A stretch of 64,000 nt of DNA from Halichoerus grypus. Its lineage: Eukaryota > Chordata > Mammalia > Carnivora > Phocidae. The position numbers were made by a program, and so were the translations under genes. Positions 54,086 through 63,770 of this stretch are shown in pieces (position 1 is the first letter of the stretch; each line of letters starts with the position of its first letter). A model generated the notes under the pieces. It ran no database searches and was not told where the DNA came from. It saw nothing but the letters and a program-made list of their open reading frames with translations. The stretch spans positions 105,040,696 through 105,104,695 of the forward strand of contig NC_135720.1 in NCBI RefSeq assembly GCF_964656455.1, written 5' to 3'.

Positions 54086-54302
54086 AGTAATCTTACTTTT
54101 ATTTATTTATTTTTTTTTTAAGATTTTATTTATTTGCGAGAGAGAGAATGAGAGACAGAGAGCATGAGAGGGAGGAGGGTCAGAGGGAGAAGCAGACTCC
54201 CTGCCGAGCAGGGAGCCCGATGTGGGACTCGATCCCGGGACTCCAGGATCATGACCTGAGCCGAAGGCAGTCGCTTAACCAACTGAGCCACCCAGGCGCC
54301 CC
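54056..54302 (-). mobile_element. CAN-SINE nested in the L1, with long tail
   Basis: Target duplication gaaatgatcatatg. The tail complement is unusually long: about 24 T, a short unique piece (AAAGATAGTAATCTTAC), then more T-rich sequence before the usual AAGATTTTATTT. This suggests tail expansion or a second small insertion. Confidence 0.95.
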
Positions 54303-54724
54303 GAAATGATCATATGCTTTTTATCCTTTCTCTTATTGATGTGATGTATCACGTTGATTGATTTGTGAATATTGAACCACCCTTGCATCCCAGGAATAAA
54401 TCCCACTTGATCGTGGTGAAAGATTTTTTTAAATGTACTGTTGGATTCACTTTGCTAATATTTTGTTGAGGATTTTTGCATCCATCTTCATCAGAGATAT
54501 TGGCCTGTTGTTCTCCTTTTTTGTGGTGTCTTTATGGGTTTAGGTATCAGGGTAATGCTGGCTTCGTGAAATTAACTTAGAAGTTTTCCTTCCTCTTCTA
54601 TTTTTTGGAGAAGTTTGAGAAGAATAGGTATTAACTCTTCTTTAAATGTTTGGTAGAATTCGCCTGTGAAGCTGTCTGGTCCTGGACTTTTGTTTGTTGG
54701 GAGGGTTTTGATTACCGATTCAAT

Positions 54725-54928
54725 TTTTTTTTTTTAAGATTTTTTTTTATTTCTTTGACAGACAGAGAGAGCTCGAGCACACTAGCAGGCAGAGTGGCAG
54801 GCAGAGGGAGAGGGAAAAGCAGGCTCTCGCTGAGCAGGGAGCCCGACGCGGGGCTCGATCCCAGGACCCTAGGATCATGACCTGAGCCGAAGGCAGCCGC
54901 TTAACCGACTGAGCCACCCAGGCGCCCC
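54725..54928 (-). mobile_element. CAN-SINE nested in the L1
   Basis: Minus-strand copy with target duplication taccgattcaat on both sides. Confidence 0.95.
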
Positions 54929-55176
54929 TACCGATTCAATTTCATTGCTGGTAATCAGTCTGTTCAAATTTTCTGTTTCTCCCTGCTTCAATTTGGGAGG
55001 TTATATGTCTCTAGGAATTTATCCATTTCTTCCAGGTTGCCCAATTTGTTGGCATATCATTTTTCATAATATGCTCTTATGATCTTTTGTATTTCCGTGG
55101 TGTTGGTGGTTATTTCTTCTCTTTCATTTCTGATTTTGTTTACTTGCCCTCCCTCTCTCTGTTTTTGTTTTATGAG

Positions 55177-55428
55177 TCAGGCTAAAGGTTTATCAATTTT
55201 GTTGATCTTTTTCAAGAACCAGCTCCTCTTTTCATTGATCTGTTCTGGTGTTTTTGTTGTTTCTATCTCATTTATTTCTACTCTATTATTTCCTCCTGTC
55301 TTCTGATTTTGGATTTTGTTTGTTCTTCTTTCTCTAGCTCCTTTAGGTACAAGATTAGGTTGTTTATTTGAGATTTTTCTGGCTTTGTAAGGTATGGGCC
55401 TCGCCTTCTTGACCCTCTCCGCCAGCAC
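55177..55428 (-). pseudogene. L1 ORF2 fragment upstream of the reverse transcriptase core
   Basis: Frame ends [17 protein letters not shown], typical of ORF2 between endonuclease and reverse transcriptase. Its N-terminal 15-20 residues lie outside the L1 homology, marking the truncation point. Confidence 0.88.
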
Positions 55429-56020
55429 CGCAGCAAAACAACAATGGCAAGAAGGAAAAACACCCCTGCCCGTTTCCCAGAAAGCAGCAGGGGCTGCAGA
55501 AGCTCAGCCTTTTAGCTCTTATGCAAGTGCATCTAATTGGCTAACTCTGAATTACATCCTGAATCCTAACAGCAAGGGACACTGACAAATGTAGCGTTTT
55601 TTTTTTTTTTTACTTTTCTTGTTTCTGCAGTCTAAGAGGGCACCTAGCAGAGGGTGGAATGGATTGAGATCTAGTCCATCATATACTGTACACTGTCTCC
55701 TAAACTTCTGTAAGATGCCAGGCACAGGCAGCTCTGTTTTTTGGATTCCTCGCAGGGGAGTGGAGAGGGAGATGCATTCCCCGCTCTTACCACAGACCGC
55801 TAAGAGCTTTGGCACCTCAAGGGCTCAGGCACATCAACCATGCCCTTTGTGGGTGGTCCTGGGGGAGTTTTGGCACCAGGTCATCACATCAGATGAGAAA
55901 ACTCCTAGGCTTGTCCAGGAATAGTTGGTAGAGATTTTGGAAGCAGCTGGGACCAGCGAATATTGGTTATTAGGGTCTGAGTGATTTTATTTAACTCCTG
56001 GCCAGATCCATCTTTGGAAA
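55381..56020. other. Unique sequence after the L1, no gene seen
   Basis: Contains a 16-T run at 55,595-55,610 without a SINE body. No gene or named repeat. Confidence 0.4.
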
Positions 56021-56024
56021 CAAT

Positions 56025-56340
56025 ACCACGAGCACTAGTAAGCGTGAGGCGCTGTGCCGGGTGCTGGGAATACAGAGAGCAATGGAATACGGTCCCCACT
56101 GCCCTTTGTGGCTCCTTTTCTAGAAGGGATGTGGAAAGCAGAGAAAAGGATGCCCGTGGCACTGAGGAGAACAGTGCCAAGGAGAACAGATCAAGGTTAC
56201 AGGAGAGCTTCCCAGGAGAGGTGACATTTGAGATGAGTCCTGAAAGACCCAAGGATGCTGGGAGGAGGCGTGGGTAAGGGACCAGGGTACAAGTGAGAAA
56301 GACACCGGAATCTCAGAGAGCCGGGCATGAAGGGATGCAG
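56025..56340 (+). repeat. Ancient dispersed repeat, best-preserved copy
   Basis: GCGCTGTGCCGGGTGCTGGGAATACAG, ACGGTCCCCACTGCCC.., GCTTCCCAGGAGAGGTGACATTTGAGATGAGTCCTG and AGAGAGCCGGGCATGAAGGG follow the order of a well-known old mammalian repeat. Its ..CCCTCAAGGAGCTCACAGTCTAGTGGGGGAGACAG.. segment looks like the source of the minisatellite unit. I do not assign a family name. Confidence 0.72.
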
Positions 56341-57140
56341 GGCAGGAGACCAGGTATGGGAAACCAAACCAGGGATTTCTCAAATGGCAAGTCTCAGGCT
56401 CCACATCCAGACTAGGCTGGTGTTCCTGGGCTCGGCACCTGCGTCTGGCCAGTACTGCAGTTTGTCCCCTGCTCTCCTCAGACTGTGGGGATGGGGTTTG
56501 CTGCCTCTGCTTGCACAGACTGCTGGGAATGACTCACCATGGAGGAGGAGCTGGGGAGCCATGGGCCTCTGCCCAGGCTGGAGGCTATGTGAAGGCCTCT
56601 CCCCCAAGGTGGTGGCAGTGGACGAAACTAGCCCTTGTGGGTAGGGTGGCCCTTGTCACTCCACTCTGGGCCTCAGAGGGAGTTAATGGAACCCCAAGTC
56701 CCCAACACCCTCCTCCGGGGCTCCTTGTACTCTGCAACCCCCCGCAGGGCAGGGCTGCCCCTCCCTCCCCTCATCCCACTGCATCTTGATGCCAGCCCTC
56801 CCTGGCTTGGGTGGCTAAGGGTACCAGTGGTGGGGTCATTACAGGACACCGCCGCCCGAGGGTCAGAATGGAGGAGGCCCAGCTGTCAGCTGGAACCCAT
56901 CAGAGGCCCAAGCAAGCCCTGGCAGCAGGCAGCAGGCAGCAGGGGGAGGGCAGCTAATGAGAAAGGTGTCCCCGCAGCTGCAGTTTCTTAACCCTTCCCA
57001 CTCCTGTCACCAGGGTGTGTCCTGAGATTTTCCCCGCGGTCACAGGTAGCTCCAGGTCCCTGGTTCCTCAACCCAGGTTGGTTGGAGTAGGGTGGGCTTG
57101 ATTTAATGGAGAGACCCTGCCCCTGCCTCAGGGAAGGGAA
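56341..57140. other. Unique sequence, no gene seen
   Basis: GC-rich, with frames of about 100 codons on both strands but no domain. A short direct repeat GGCAGCAGGCAGCAGG lies at 56,925-56,945. Confidence 0.4.
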
Positions 57141-57144
57141 TGAA

Positions 57145-57208
57145 ACAACACAGTTCCTGTTTTTCAGGGAGTCTTTAGTCTTACCGGGGAAAAAGCAATT
57201 CAGACCTA
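57145..57208 (+). repeat. Ancestral-looking monomer next to the inverted minisatellite
   Basis: CAGTTCCTGTTTTTCAGGGAGTCTTTAGTC then TTACCGGGGAAAAAGC has the order of the ancient repeat module (CCTGCCCTCAAGGAGCTCACAGTCTA.. GGGGGAGACAG). It runs straight into the array, as expected if the array grew from it. Confidence 0.7.
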
Positions 57209-57516
57209 GTCTGAGGGGGAGACACAGCCCTGCCCTCAGGAATTCCAGTCTGAGGGGGTAGACAGTCCTGCTCTCAGGGACCCAAGTCTGAGGGGGAGAC
57301 AGCCGTGCCTCAGGGAGCCCCAGTCTGAGGGGAGACACAGCCCTGCCCTCGGGGAGCCCCAGTCTGAGGGGGAGACACAGTCCTGCCCTCAGGGAGCCCC
57401 AGTCTGAGGGGGAGACACAGCCCTGCCCTCAGGGAGCCCCAGTCTGAGGGGGGAGACACAGCCCTGCATCAGGGAGCCCCAGTTTGAGGGGAGGCACACA
57501 GCCCTGTCCTCAATTA
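57209..57516 (-). repeat. Short minisatellite array, inverted copy of the 37.7-kb unit
   Basis: About seven to eight units reading TCTGAGGGGGAGACACAGCC then CTGCCCTCAGGGAGCCCCAG, the exact complement of the 40-bp unit at 37.7-40.1 kb, with similar length variants. It lies 17 kb away in opposite orientation. Confidence 0.96.
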
Positions 57517-58185
57517 GTTCAGGGTCAGAGATGGGAGAGGTTTTGTCTCCTTATTAAACTAAGAAATCAATATAATGGCACAACTTTTGATTTTCTTTGA
57601 GATTTTGTTCAGCAACTTGAACACATATCCTGGTGCTCTAAAAATCCAGGACTGATGTATCTGCAGATCCAGACTGCTGTCACTAGGGGACAGTTTTGTC
57701 CTGGTTGCCCTCTTAGGGTCAGCTGCCCTCCTCAACCACCGACTTTTCTAGGACCTCTCCACATCCCGAAAACCACTCAGCAAGTGGTTTATTTTCAAGA
57801 GCTCACTCAACTCCTTCTTTGGTATCCACGTAACTTATATAACTCACGGCTTTCAATTAACAATTAAAGTGGGTGAGCAAGAGCCCACAAGGAAACAAGT
57901 CTGCGTACACCTGGCCTTTCTTCAACTGCGTGGTTTAGATGTCCCTGATTTATTTTCCACAATTAGCCGCTGGCCTTCTCCCAACTTCTCTCCCGGTTCT
58001 GGTTGGAGGGCCTGCTGCTGGCTGGGCTTGGCCGCCTGGCGAAAGCTACCTCAGGGCGCCCCTTCCCCTGCTGGGATCACCAAAGAGTTCGGGCCTCTTG
58101 GTGACTGGGTGAGCAGGACTAGTTATAAAGCTCTCCCGGGGAGGGCTGGGGCCCAGGCTGACAGGCGGGCCGAAGAGGAAAGGCT
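57517..58185. other. Unique sequence, no gene established
   Basis: A 239-codon plus-strand frame (57,869-58,588) starts here but runs through a MIR and lacks a domain, so I do not accept it. TTTCAATTAACAATTAAAG at 57,850 is a homeodomain-type AT cluster. Confidence 0.4.
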
Positions 58186-58189
58186 CGGA

Positions 58190-58300
58190 ATTGCTGGTGC
58201 TTTTGCAAGCCTTTGCTGTGCTCTTCAGCTTCAGCAAGTCATTCCAGTTCTGGGGCCTCAATTTTCTCATCTGTTAAATGGCAGTGAACAATTGGGTTAC
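58190..58300 (+). repeat. MIR core
   Basis: CTTCAGCAAGTCATTCCAG, GGGGCCTCAATTTTCTCATCTGTTAAATGG. Confidence 0.88.
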
Positions 58301-58774
58301 GTGGTCCCTAGAGTCCCTGGTCCCTGGACTTTGATGCTCTGGCCTGCTTCCTTTCATACCCCACCCTGGGCTCTCCCCACACCCTGTCATGGTGACCATG
58401 GATGCATTAATCACCACCTCGGCCAGCCGCCAATGCAATCCCAGCAAGCATACCACCAGGCAGCCTTGTGCTGTGGCCAAAAGGCTGCTGCCCCATTTTT
58501 TTCTAGCCCTCGTCTGGCACTCCGATGCCTGAGGATGGTGTGGATCCAGCCCAGTGAGGCTGCTGGGCCACATTTCCTGGGACCCTGAGCCAGCCTCTGG
58601 GCTTTCCCCTAAAGGAACTCCCAGCACAGTGAGCTGAGCGTGTGCAGGAGGCTTGAGGTGTGTGAGTGCCGTGACCACCAAATATTCACTGGGCCAGGTC
58701 CTAGACTGGGCAGGCGGATGACACAGATGAATAGGTGGATGTGGCTCAGTTCTTTGTGGTGTTTAGAGGCATGT

Positions 58775-58945
58775 ATGTGGGCTCTGACATCAGTCTGCAG
58801 GTTCAAATCTTGGTCTGACGCTGACTTGGGCAAGGTACTTGGCAGATGCCTTGGTTTGTCCATCTGGAAAATGGGAATACTGAAGTAGCACAACAACAAG
58901 TCAGGATTCAATGAGTCAGTGAATACAAAGTGTTTAGGACCCAGG
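58775..58945 (+). repeat. MIR
   Basis: GGCTCTGACATCAGTCTGCAGGTTCAAATC, GACTTGGGCAAGGTACTTGG, TTGTCCATCTGGAAAATGGG, GTCAGTGAATACAAAGTGTTTAGG. Confidence 0.92.
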
Positions 58946-59087
58946 GTGTGGTTGTTACAACTTTTATTTCATGAGCACCAGCTCTGTGCCAGGAATTGTC
59001 ATGGCCTTTGGTGGAAACCAAATCCCTTACAGGGAAGGAGAGAGATCAGCCCTGGCTTGGCTGAGGAAGGAGGCCTCATATGAGAGT

Positions 59088-59228
59088 TGGTACCACTCTT
59101 GGTACCACTTTGGTCTTGAAGGATAGAGCTTGGTACCAGTTTGGTCTTGAAGGATAGAGCTAAATACAAAGCTAAATACAAGAGCTTGGTACCAGTTTGG
59201 TCTTGAAGGATAGAGCTAAATACAAAGG
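59088..59228 (+). repeat. Local tandem duplication, about 3 copies of 31-56 bp
   Basis: TTGGTACCASTTTGGTCTTG then AAGGATAGAGC occurs at 59,099, 59,130 and 59,186. The last two copies also share CTAAATACAAAG. A partial start (TTGGTACCACTC) is at 59,088. KpnI-type GGTACC sites recur with the unit. Confidence 0.95.
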
Positions 59229-59555
59229 TAGCAGTGGGGGAAGGCCCTCCACAACACGTAGGCAGGTAGGCACAAACTGTTGAGGGAACTCTGGAAAGGC
59301 CAGAGAGATTACGGTATAAGGGAGATAAAAGTGGAAAGTGGGCATCAGCTGGAAGAACTCCTGGAGCATAGAATGTGGCCTTTATCCTATGGGCAAAGGA
59401 GGCCCCAGATAGTTGTTGGGCGAGGGGATCCTGCGGGGGAGATGAAGCTCATGTATTTAATTGAGACAGCAGGCTTAGTTTCCCTAGATGAATAATATCA
59501 GCAGTAAGAATGATAATAAGAAACCTCTCTTTTTGTAGATTACAAAGCCCCCGGG
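59229..59555. repeat. Probable ancient dispersed repeat trace
   Basis: GGCATCAGCTGGAAGAACTCC then GAATGTGGCCTTTATCCTATGGGCAAAGG resembles the distal part of the same ancient repeat family (..GGACTTTATCCTGTGGGCAATGG..). Confidence 0.5.
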
Positions 59556-59559
59556 GAGT

Positions 59560-59705
59560 GTTTTCATGGGCACACCTTGGCTGGCCGTCATGGTGACCTG
59601 GACAGGTGAGTTAGGCAGGGGTTATCACCTTCACTTTATAGACAGGAGGATGAGGCTCATCCAAAGTCACCTAGCGGTTGCCCAGCAGGAGCCAGGAGGG
59701 ATATA
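59560..59705 (-). repeat. MIR (reversed), diverged
   Basis: GGGGTTATCACCTTCACTTTATAGACAGGAGGATGAGGC, AAAGTCACCTAGCGGTTGCC. Confidence 0.75.
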
Positions 59706-60890
59706 AGTCCCCTTTGGGGGCTTCTGCCCTGACTTTAGGGGTTGGCAGACCTGTCAGTGCGTGTGCGTTGTGGGGGGGACAATGAGAGTGTCTGTGCAAG
59801 GGGCCCCCGTCCCCCACCCCGTCCCTGCTCCCGTGTCAGGCCAGCACTGGGTTTGCTGCACTTCTGGCCCACTGGGGCGGGGCAGGGGGCGGGGGGCAGC
59901 GAGTCCCACTCCGAGCACACAGTAGGTGGGCATCTAAACCCCTGCAGATAGGTACTGAGAACATTGGTGACTTGAGTGGGGGGTGACCGAGCCACTGCCA
60001 GCATGTGTGTGGGGGGGCAGGCAGGGCTCCAGGGGGTGGGGTGGGTGCACACATAGTTCTGCCCTTACCATAAGCCTTTGGCTGCCCTAGAAGCCCCAGC
60101 AAAGTAGCAGCCAAGGAAGATGGGTAGAAGCCTCCATGTGCTTTCCTCTCCTGCTGGGCTCCTCCCTGTCTTCTCTGGATTCCTGCCACAGGACTGCGAG
60201 TCTGGCTTCTGATGTCTGATCTTAGCTCTTTCCTCTCTTAGGATCCCCTCTGCTTGGCTGACACCCCCTCTCCTTCCACACTGGGGGCTTCCTCCTCTGA
60301 TGTTCATTTTCTAGGTCCCCGAGTCCCCCAGCAGAGCCTGGGGGTAAGGAAGGAAATGGCAGGGCCCTGGCTTCCTGAGCCCTGCGCCCCCCACCCCAGA
60401 TGAGACCAGGCTCATCGACCTTTCTAGGGGATCCAGCCCAGGGTGCATCTCTTGGCACAGCTTAGGTAGCACTGTCTGCCAGGGCCCCACTATTCAGGGG
60501 ATTCCAGGAGCCCGAGCGGGGACCGATAGTAGACGCACTGAAAAAGGCACATCATAATAGAAGTTCAAGAGCAGCCCCAGCAGAGAGCTCTGCAGGGGTT
60601 TGGAGCAGGTGAGGTCTTGGAGCAAGAGTGGAGGCAGTCAGGGGCCTTCCTGAGGTGGGGTCAGTGGCTGGAGCTGAGCCTTAAAGGGTGTGGGGCTTGG
60701 AGAAGGGAAGGGACTATCCAGGTGATTCTTCCCAGAGGGTAGGGAGCCGGCCTTCCTGAGCTGCACACAGCAATGGGTTAAGGGGGAAGAGCAGAGGGGT
60801 GTGGGCACGCTTGTCCCGGCCAGCCCTGGAAGACGTGTGCATCATGGCCCTAAAGGCCGGGCAGTTCTGGGCTGTTTATTCTCTTGCTCC
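59706..60890. other. Unique GC-rich sequence, no gene seen
   Basis: 60,560-60,730 (AGGCAGTCAGGGGCCTTCCTGAGG, GCTGAGCCTTAAAGGG) is another trace of the ancient repeat. The rest is unrecognised. Confidence 0.4.
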
Positions 60891-60892
60891 TT

Positions 60893-61095
60893 TATTATTC
60901 ATTTGCATTTACCTAGTACCTTCTCTGTGCCGGGAGCTGTGCTTGGGGCTGAGGGCTTAATGCTGAGCAGGACAGATGTGTCTCTTCCCTTCTGGAGCTC
61001 CTGGCTTAGATGGGAAGGCTGATGAGCAAACAGGCCACCCCAACACACTGACCAGTACCAGGAGGGAAGAGATGGGGGCCCCGTGAAGGCAGAGA
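60893..61095 (+). repeat. Ancient dispersed repeat fragment
   Basis: TTACCTAGTACCTTCTCTGTGCCGGGAGCTGTGC, CTTCCCTTCTGGAGCTCCTGGC, TTAGATGGGAAGGCTGATGAGC keep the order of the repeat described at 56.0 kb. Confidence 0.68.
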
Positions 61096-61605
61096 GGAGG
61101 GCTTCTGGGCTTCTGCTTCAGACCCTGGTGGGGGGCGATGGGGGGGAGCAGAGAGCTGCAGGCTGAGGAGTGAGCTGGGAGGAGGGGCCTGGAAGGAGAG
61201 GAGGCAGCCTGGAATGGGGAGGGGGTGTCCTGTCAGTGGGGGAAGATGGTGACGTCGGGTGGGCGGTGGAGATGGGGTGTAGGGGCAGCAGGGCCCAGGT
61301 CCCATGTGTCCTGCTACAACAAGGACTTGTCTGGAGGGCACTGGGAAATCTTTGTCAGGCTGGATGGGCCGGATGGGATCTGTGTTTTTGGGAAAAATTG
61401 CTTTGGCTCAGGTAGTGAACAGATTGGGGGGCGGGGATCAGAGGGAAGTCCTGTACCAGGTTCAGCAACAGGGCAGGGAGGAGCGCCTCCTGGACACAAG
61501 CCCCATGAAGGCAGGATGGTGGCCTTGTTGTGACCCCATAGAGCCCAGTGGGGAGTGTTGCCCAAGTCCCATAAGGGGGGCCATGTGAGGTCCCGGGTGA
61601 TAGCT
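61096..61605. other. Unique G-rich sequence, no gene seen
   Basis: No gene or repeat family recognised. Confidence 0.4.
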
Positions 61606-61613
61606 GGTCTTCT

Positions 61614-61838
61614 TTTTTTTTTTCTTTTTTCCTTTTTTAAAACATTTTATTTATTTATTTGACACACACACAGAGAGAGAGGGAGAGAGATCACAAGCGA
61701 GGGGGGTGCAGAGGGAGAAGGAGAAGCAGACTCCCTGCTGAGCAGAGAGCCTGATGCAGGACTCGATCCTGCAGGACCCTGAGATCAGGACCTGAGCTGA
61801 AGGCAGAAACTTCACCGACTGAGCCACCCAGGTGCCCC
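61614..61838 (-). mobile_element. CAN-SINE
   Basis: Minus-strand copy with target duplication atagctggtcttctt / atagctgggcttctt and an interrupted T-rich tail. Confidence 0.95.
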
Positions 61839-62765
61839 AATAGCTGGGCTTCTTGTTCAGGGGTCCCTTCCTCTGGCTGAGGTGCAGCCACTGTCATGGT
61901 GGCCCCACTCTCTGGAGCCCTCAGGGAGAGATGAGGAGCCCCATTCTGGGCGAAGGCTGCCAGAAGCAGGCGGGGAACCTCTTGGATGAGGCAGGAAAGA
62001 GCCAGTTGTCAGAGAAGGAACTGCTTTACTTTAATCCATTAATACCGGCATCCCCCTCCCCCAAGGTGATTACTTTGTCCTTTAAGTAAAACCCTGTGGT
62101 TCCCATGGATCAGAGCTAAGATCCCATTGCTGGGGAGAGGAGATGTTGGGAGGGAGACTAGTTTACCCCAGACTAAGCCCAGCTTGCGAAGAGGGCCGAT
62201 GGAACCCCAGGCATGAGGGTGAAAATGAATGTCATGGTCAAGGGGACATGTGGGGGTGAGCTGGACTTCTAAGGCTTCCCGCCCTAGGAAGGATGGGGGT
62301 TTGTGGAGTCTGGGCCTCTGGGGCTATCCTCTGCACCTGATCTCCTCTGCAGGCCACCTGTGTGGGCTGGGGGAGGGGATGCCAGTGATTCAGGAACCTT
62401 CCTTCTCCTCCACTTCCCCGCACAACCCTCCCTTCCAAGGGGAGAGGGGAATGGGAGGGCACAGGAGGGCCGTGTGGCCAAGCCCTCAGTTCAGCCAGGC
62501 CTGGGAACCCTGCCCAAAGTGCCCGAGACAATGCCGGGAACGGAGGCCGGCCTGGCCAGAGGCAGGCCCCGGGAGGGGGCAGGAGCAGTGTCCAGTCCAT
62601 TCACATCCCTGGCCCCGGCACGGCGTGGTGGCTCTCAGCACCACCCCCAACTCTTGGGCTCCCTGCCCGGTCCCAGGCTTCTGCCCACCCACCCCTTGGC
62701 AGCTACGAGCCATGCCATTCTCCCAGAAGGCCCCTCTCCTACCCAGCCTGGTCCTAACCCCCGAG
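61839..62765. other. Unique sequence, enhancer-like block inside, no gene seen
   Basis: 62,020-62,105 (CTTTACTTTAATCCATTAATACC, GGTGATTACTTTGTCCTTTAAG) is AT-rich with TAATCC, ATTA and TGATTACT-type homeodomain sites. It could be a conserved regulatory element. The 204-codon frame (62,229-62,843) ends in the GT repeat and has no domain. Confidence 0.35.
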
Positions 62766-62769
62766 GGAC

Positions 62770-62770
<1 letters not shown>

Positions 62771-62814
<44 letters not shown>

Positions 62815-62930
62815 AGCATGTGAGTGTGTGTGATGGCAGATGAGTGAGTGTATGTTGTGTGTCTATGAGTGTGTGAATGTGTATATGAATGCGTGTGAGT
62901 GCATGTGTGTGAGTGTGGGAGGGCAGGGGG
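62771..62930. repeat. (GT)n microsatellite with degenerate extension
   Basis: About 42 bases of pure GT, followed by about 120 bases of GTGTGAGT/GTGAATGT-type degenerate repeat. The V/C and T/H-rich frames over it are artefacts. Confidence 0.97.
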
Positions 62931-63069
62931 TGAACCATCTACTTTCCCCACCCACACAGCCTTGTATTCAGGGTGGAAAATGCGGCCCCCATCTCTGGGA
63001 GCCTCTTTCTTCCCCACCTGGCCAGTCAGAGCTTCAAGGGAGATGGAGCCCACTCCTGGGACTCTAGGC

Positions 63070-63092
63070 TGGTGGTGGTGGTGGTGGTGGGG
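63070..63092. repeat. (GGT)n trinucleotide repeat
   Basis: Seven to eight GGT/TGG units. Confidence 0.95.
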
Positions 63093-63179
63093 TTTGAGAG
63101 GATAGACTTCCCAGTTCCCAGCCCCAAGCCTGGCCTGGATTTCCCTAGAGGAGATGGTGAGAGGGAGCTCTGGCCCCAC

Positions 63180-63345
63180 AGAGAACTGGGATTTGGTTAT
63201 TAAACCAAGTTGCAAGTTCAGTCCGCTTTCCGGCCAAATTTTCTTCCCTCCTCCCTTTCTCCTCAAGATAATAGAAATATCCGGGAGAGGTTCCTTTCCT
63301 CCCTGGCCCTGCCATTGGTCAGGCCCCTGTCATGGCAGGCACACC
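63180..63345. promoter_or_regulatory. Possible conserved regulatory block
   Basis: GGTTATTAAACCAAGTTGC, TCCGGCCAAATTTTC, CAAGATAATAGAAATATCCGG (a GATA core, AGATAA) and CCATTGGTCAGG (inverted CCAAT box) sit in a non-repeat block unlike its surroundings. Function is inferred only from motif density. Confidence 0.25.
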
Positions 63346-63574
63346 CCCTGGGCCAGAGCCAGCTCCACCCCCACCCCACCCCACAAGAGGGAGCAATTAC
63401 ATCAGCAGCTCTCTCCTTCTCCAGTCCTCTCTGGGAGGAGGCCTCTGACCCATTCCCTGAAAGGGCCTTCTCATCCTGAAGGAAAGATGTCATCCCTGTC
63501 CTGGCCTCATGACTTCTGACCGTCCCTGACCCTGCCAGGCCCCCGAAACCCTGGTAGCAGCAGGGATTGGTTGG

Positions 63575-63770
63575 GGCAGCAGTATGACTGGACTTGAATC
63601 CCAGTTCGGCCACTTTCCAGCTGTGTGATGTTGGGCAAGTCACTTACCCTCTCTGAGCCTCAGTTTCCCAATCTGTAACTGGGGACAATGATAGTGCTGT
63701 CTTTATAGGTTTGTTCTGGGGATTCAATTAGTTCATTCAATTAGTTAATATTCATAACAGGCTTGTGCTT
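63575..63770 (+). repeat. MIR, near full length
   Basis: TGGACTTGAATCCCAGTTCGGCC, GCTGTGTGATGTTGGGCAAGTCAC, CTCAGTTTCCCAATCTGTAACTGGGG, GGTTTGTTCTGGGGATTCAATTAG. Confidence 0.95.

Larger units (their letters stand above)
50955..55380 (-). mobile_element. L1 LINE, 5'-truncated, with five nested SINEs
   Basis: The plus strand carries the reversed 3' UTR (CAGTGTCATTAATATACAGTG, GTTTCAGGTGTACAATATAC), then reversed ORF2 up to the INKIDKPLA region before the reverse transcriptase core. About 3.2 kb of L1 remains after removing five SINE insertions. ORF1 and the endonuclease domain are absent. Frames are broken by stops and indels, so it cannot be active. Confidence 0.96.

Noticed and set aside
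57869..58588. 239-codon plus-strand open frame
   Set aside because: It runs through a MIR core at 58.19-58.30 kb, shows no family motif, and its start has no supporting context.
62229..62843. 204-codon plus-strand frame ending in a VCVCV tail
   Set aside because: The tail is the translated GT microsatellite and the rest has no domain.
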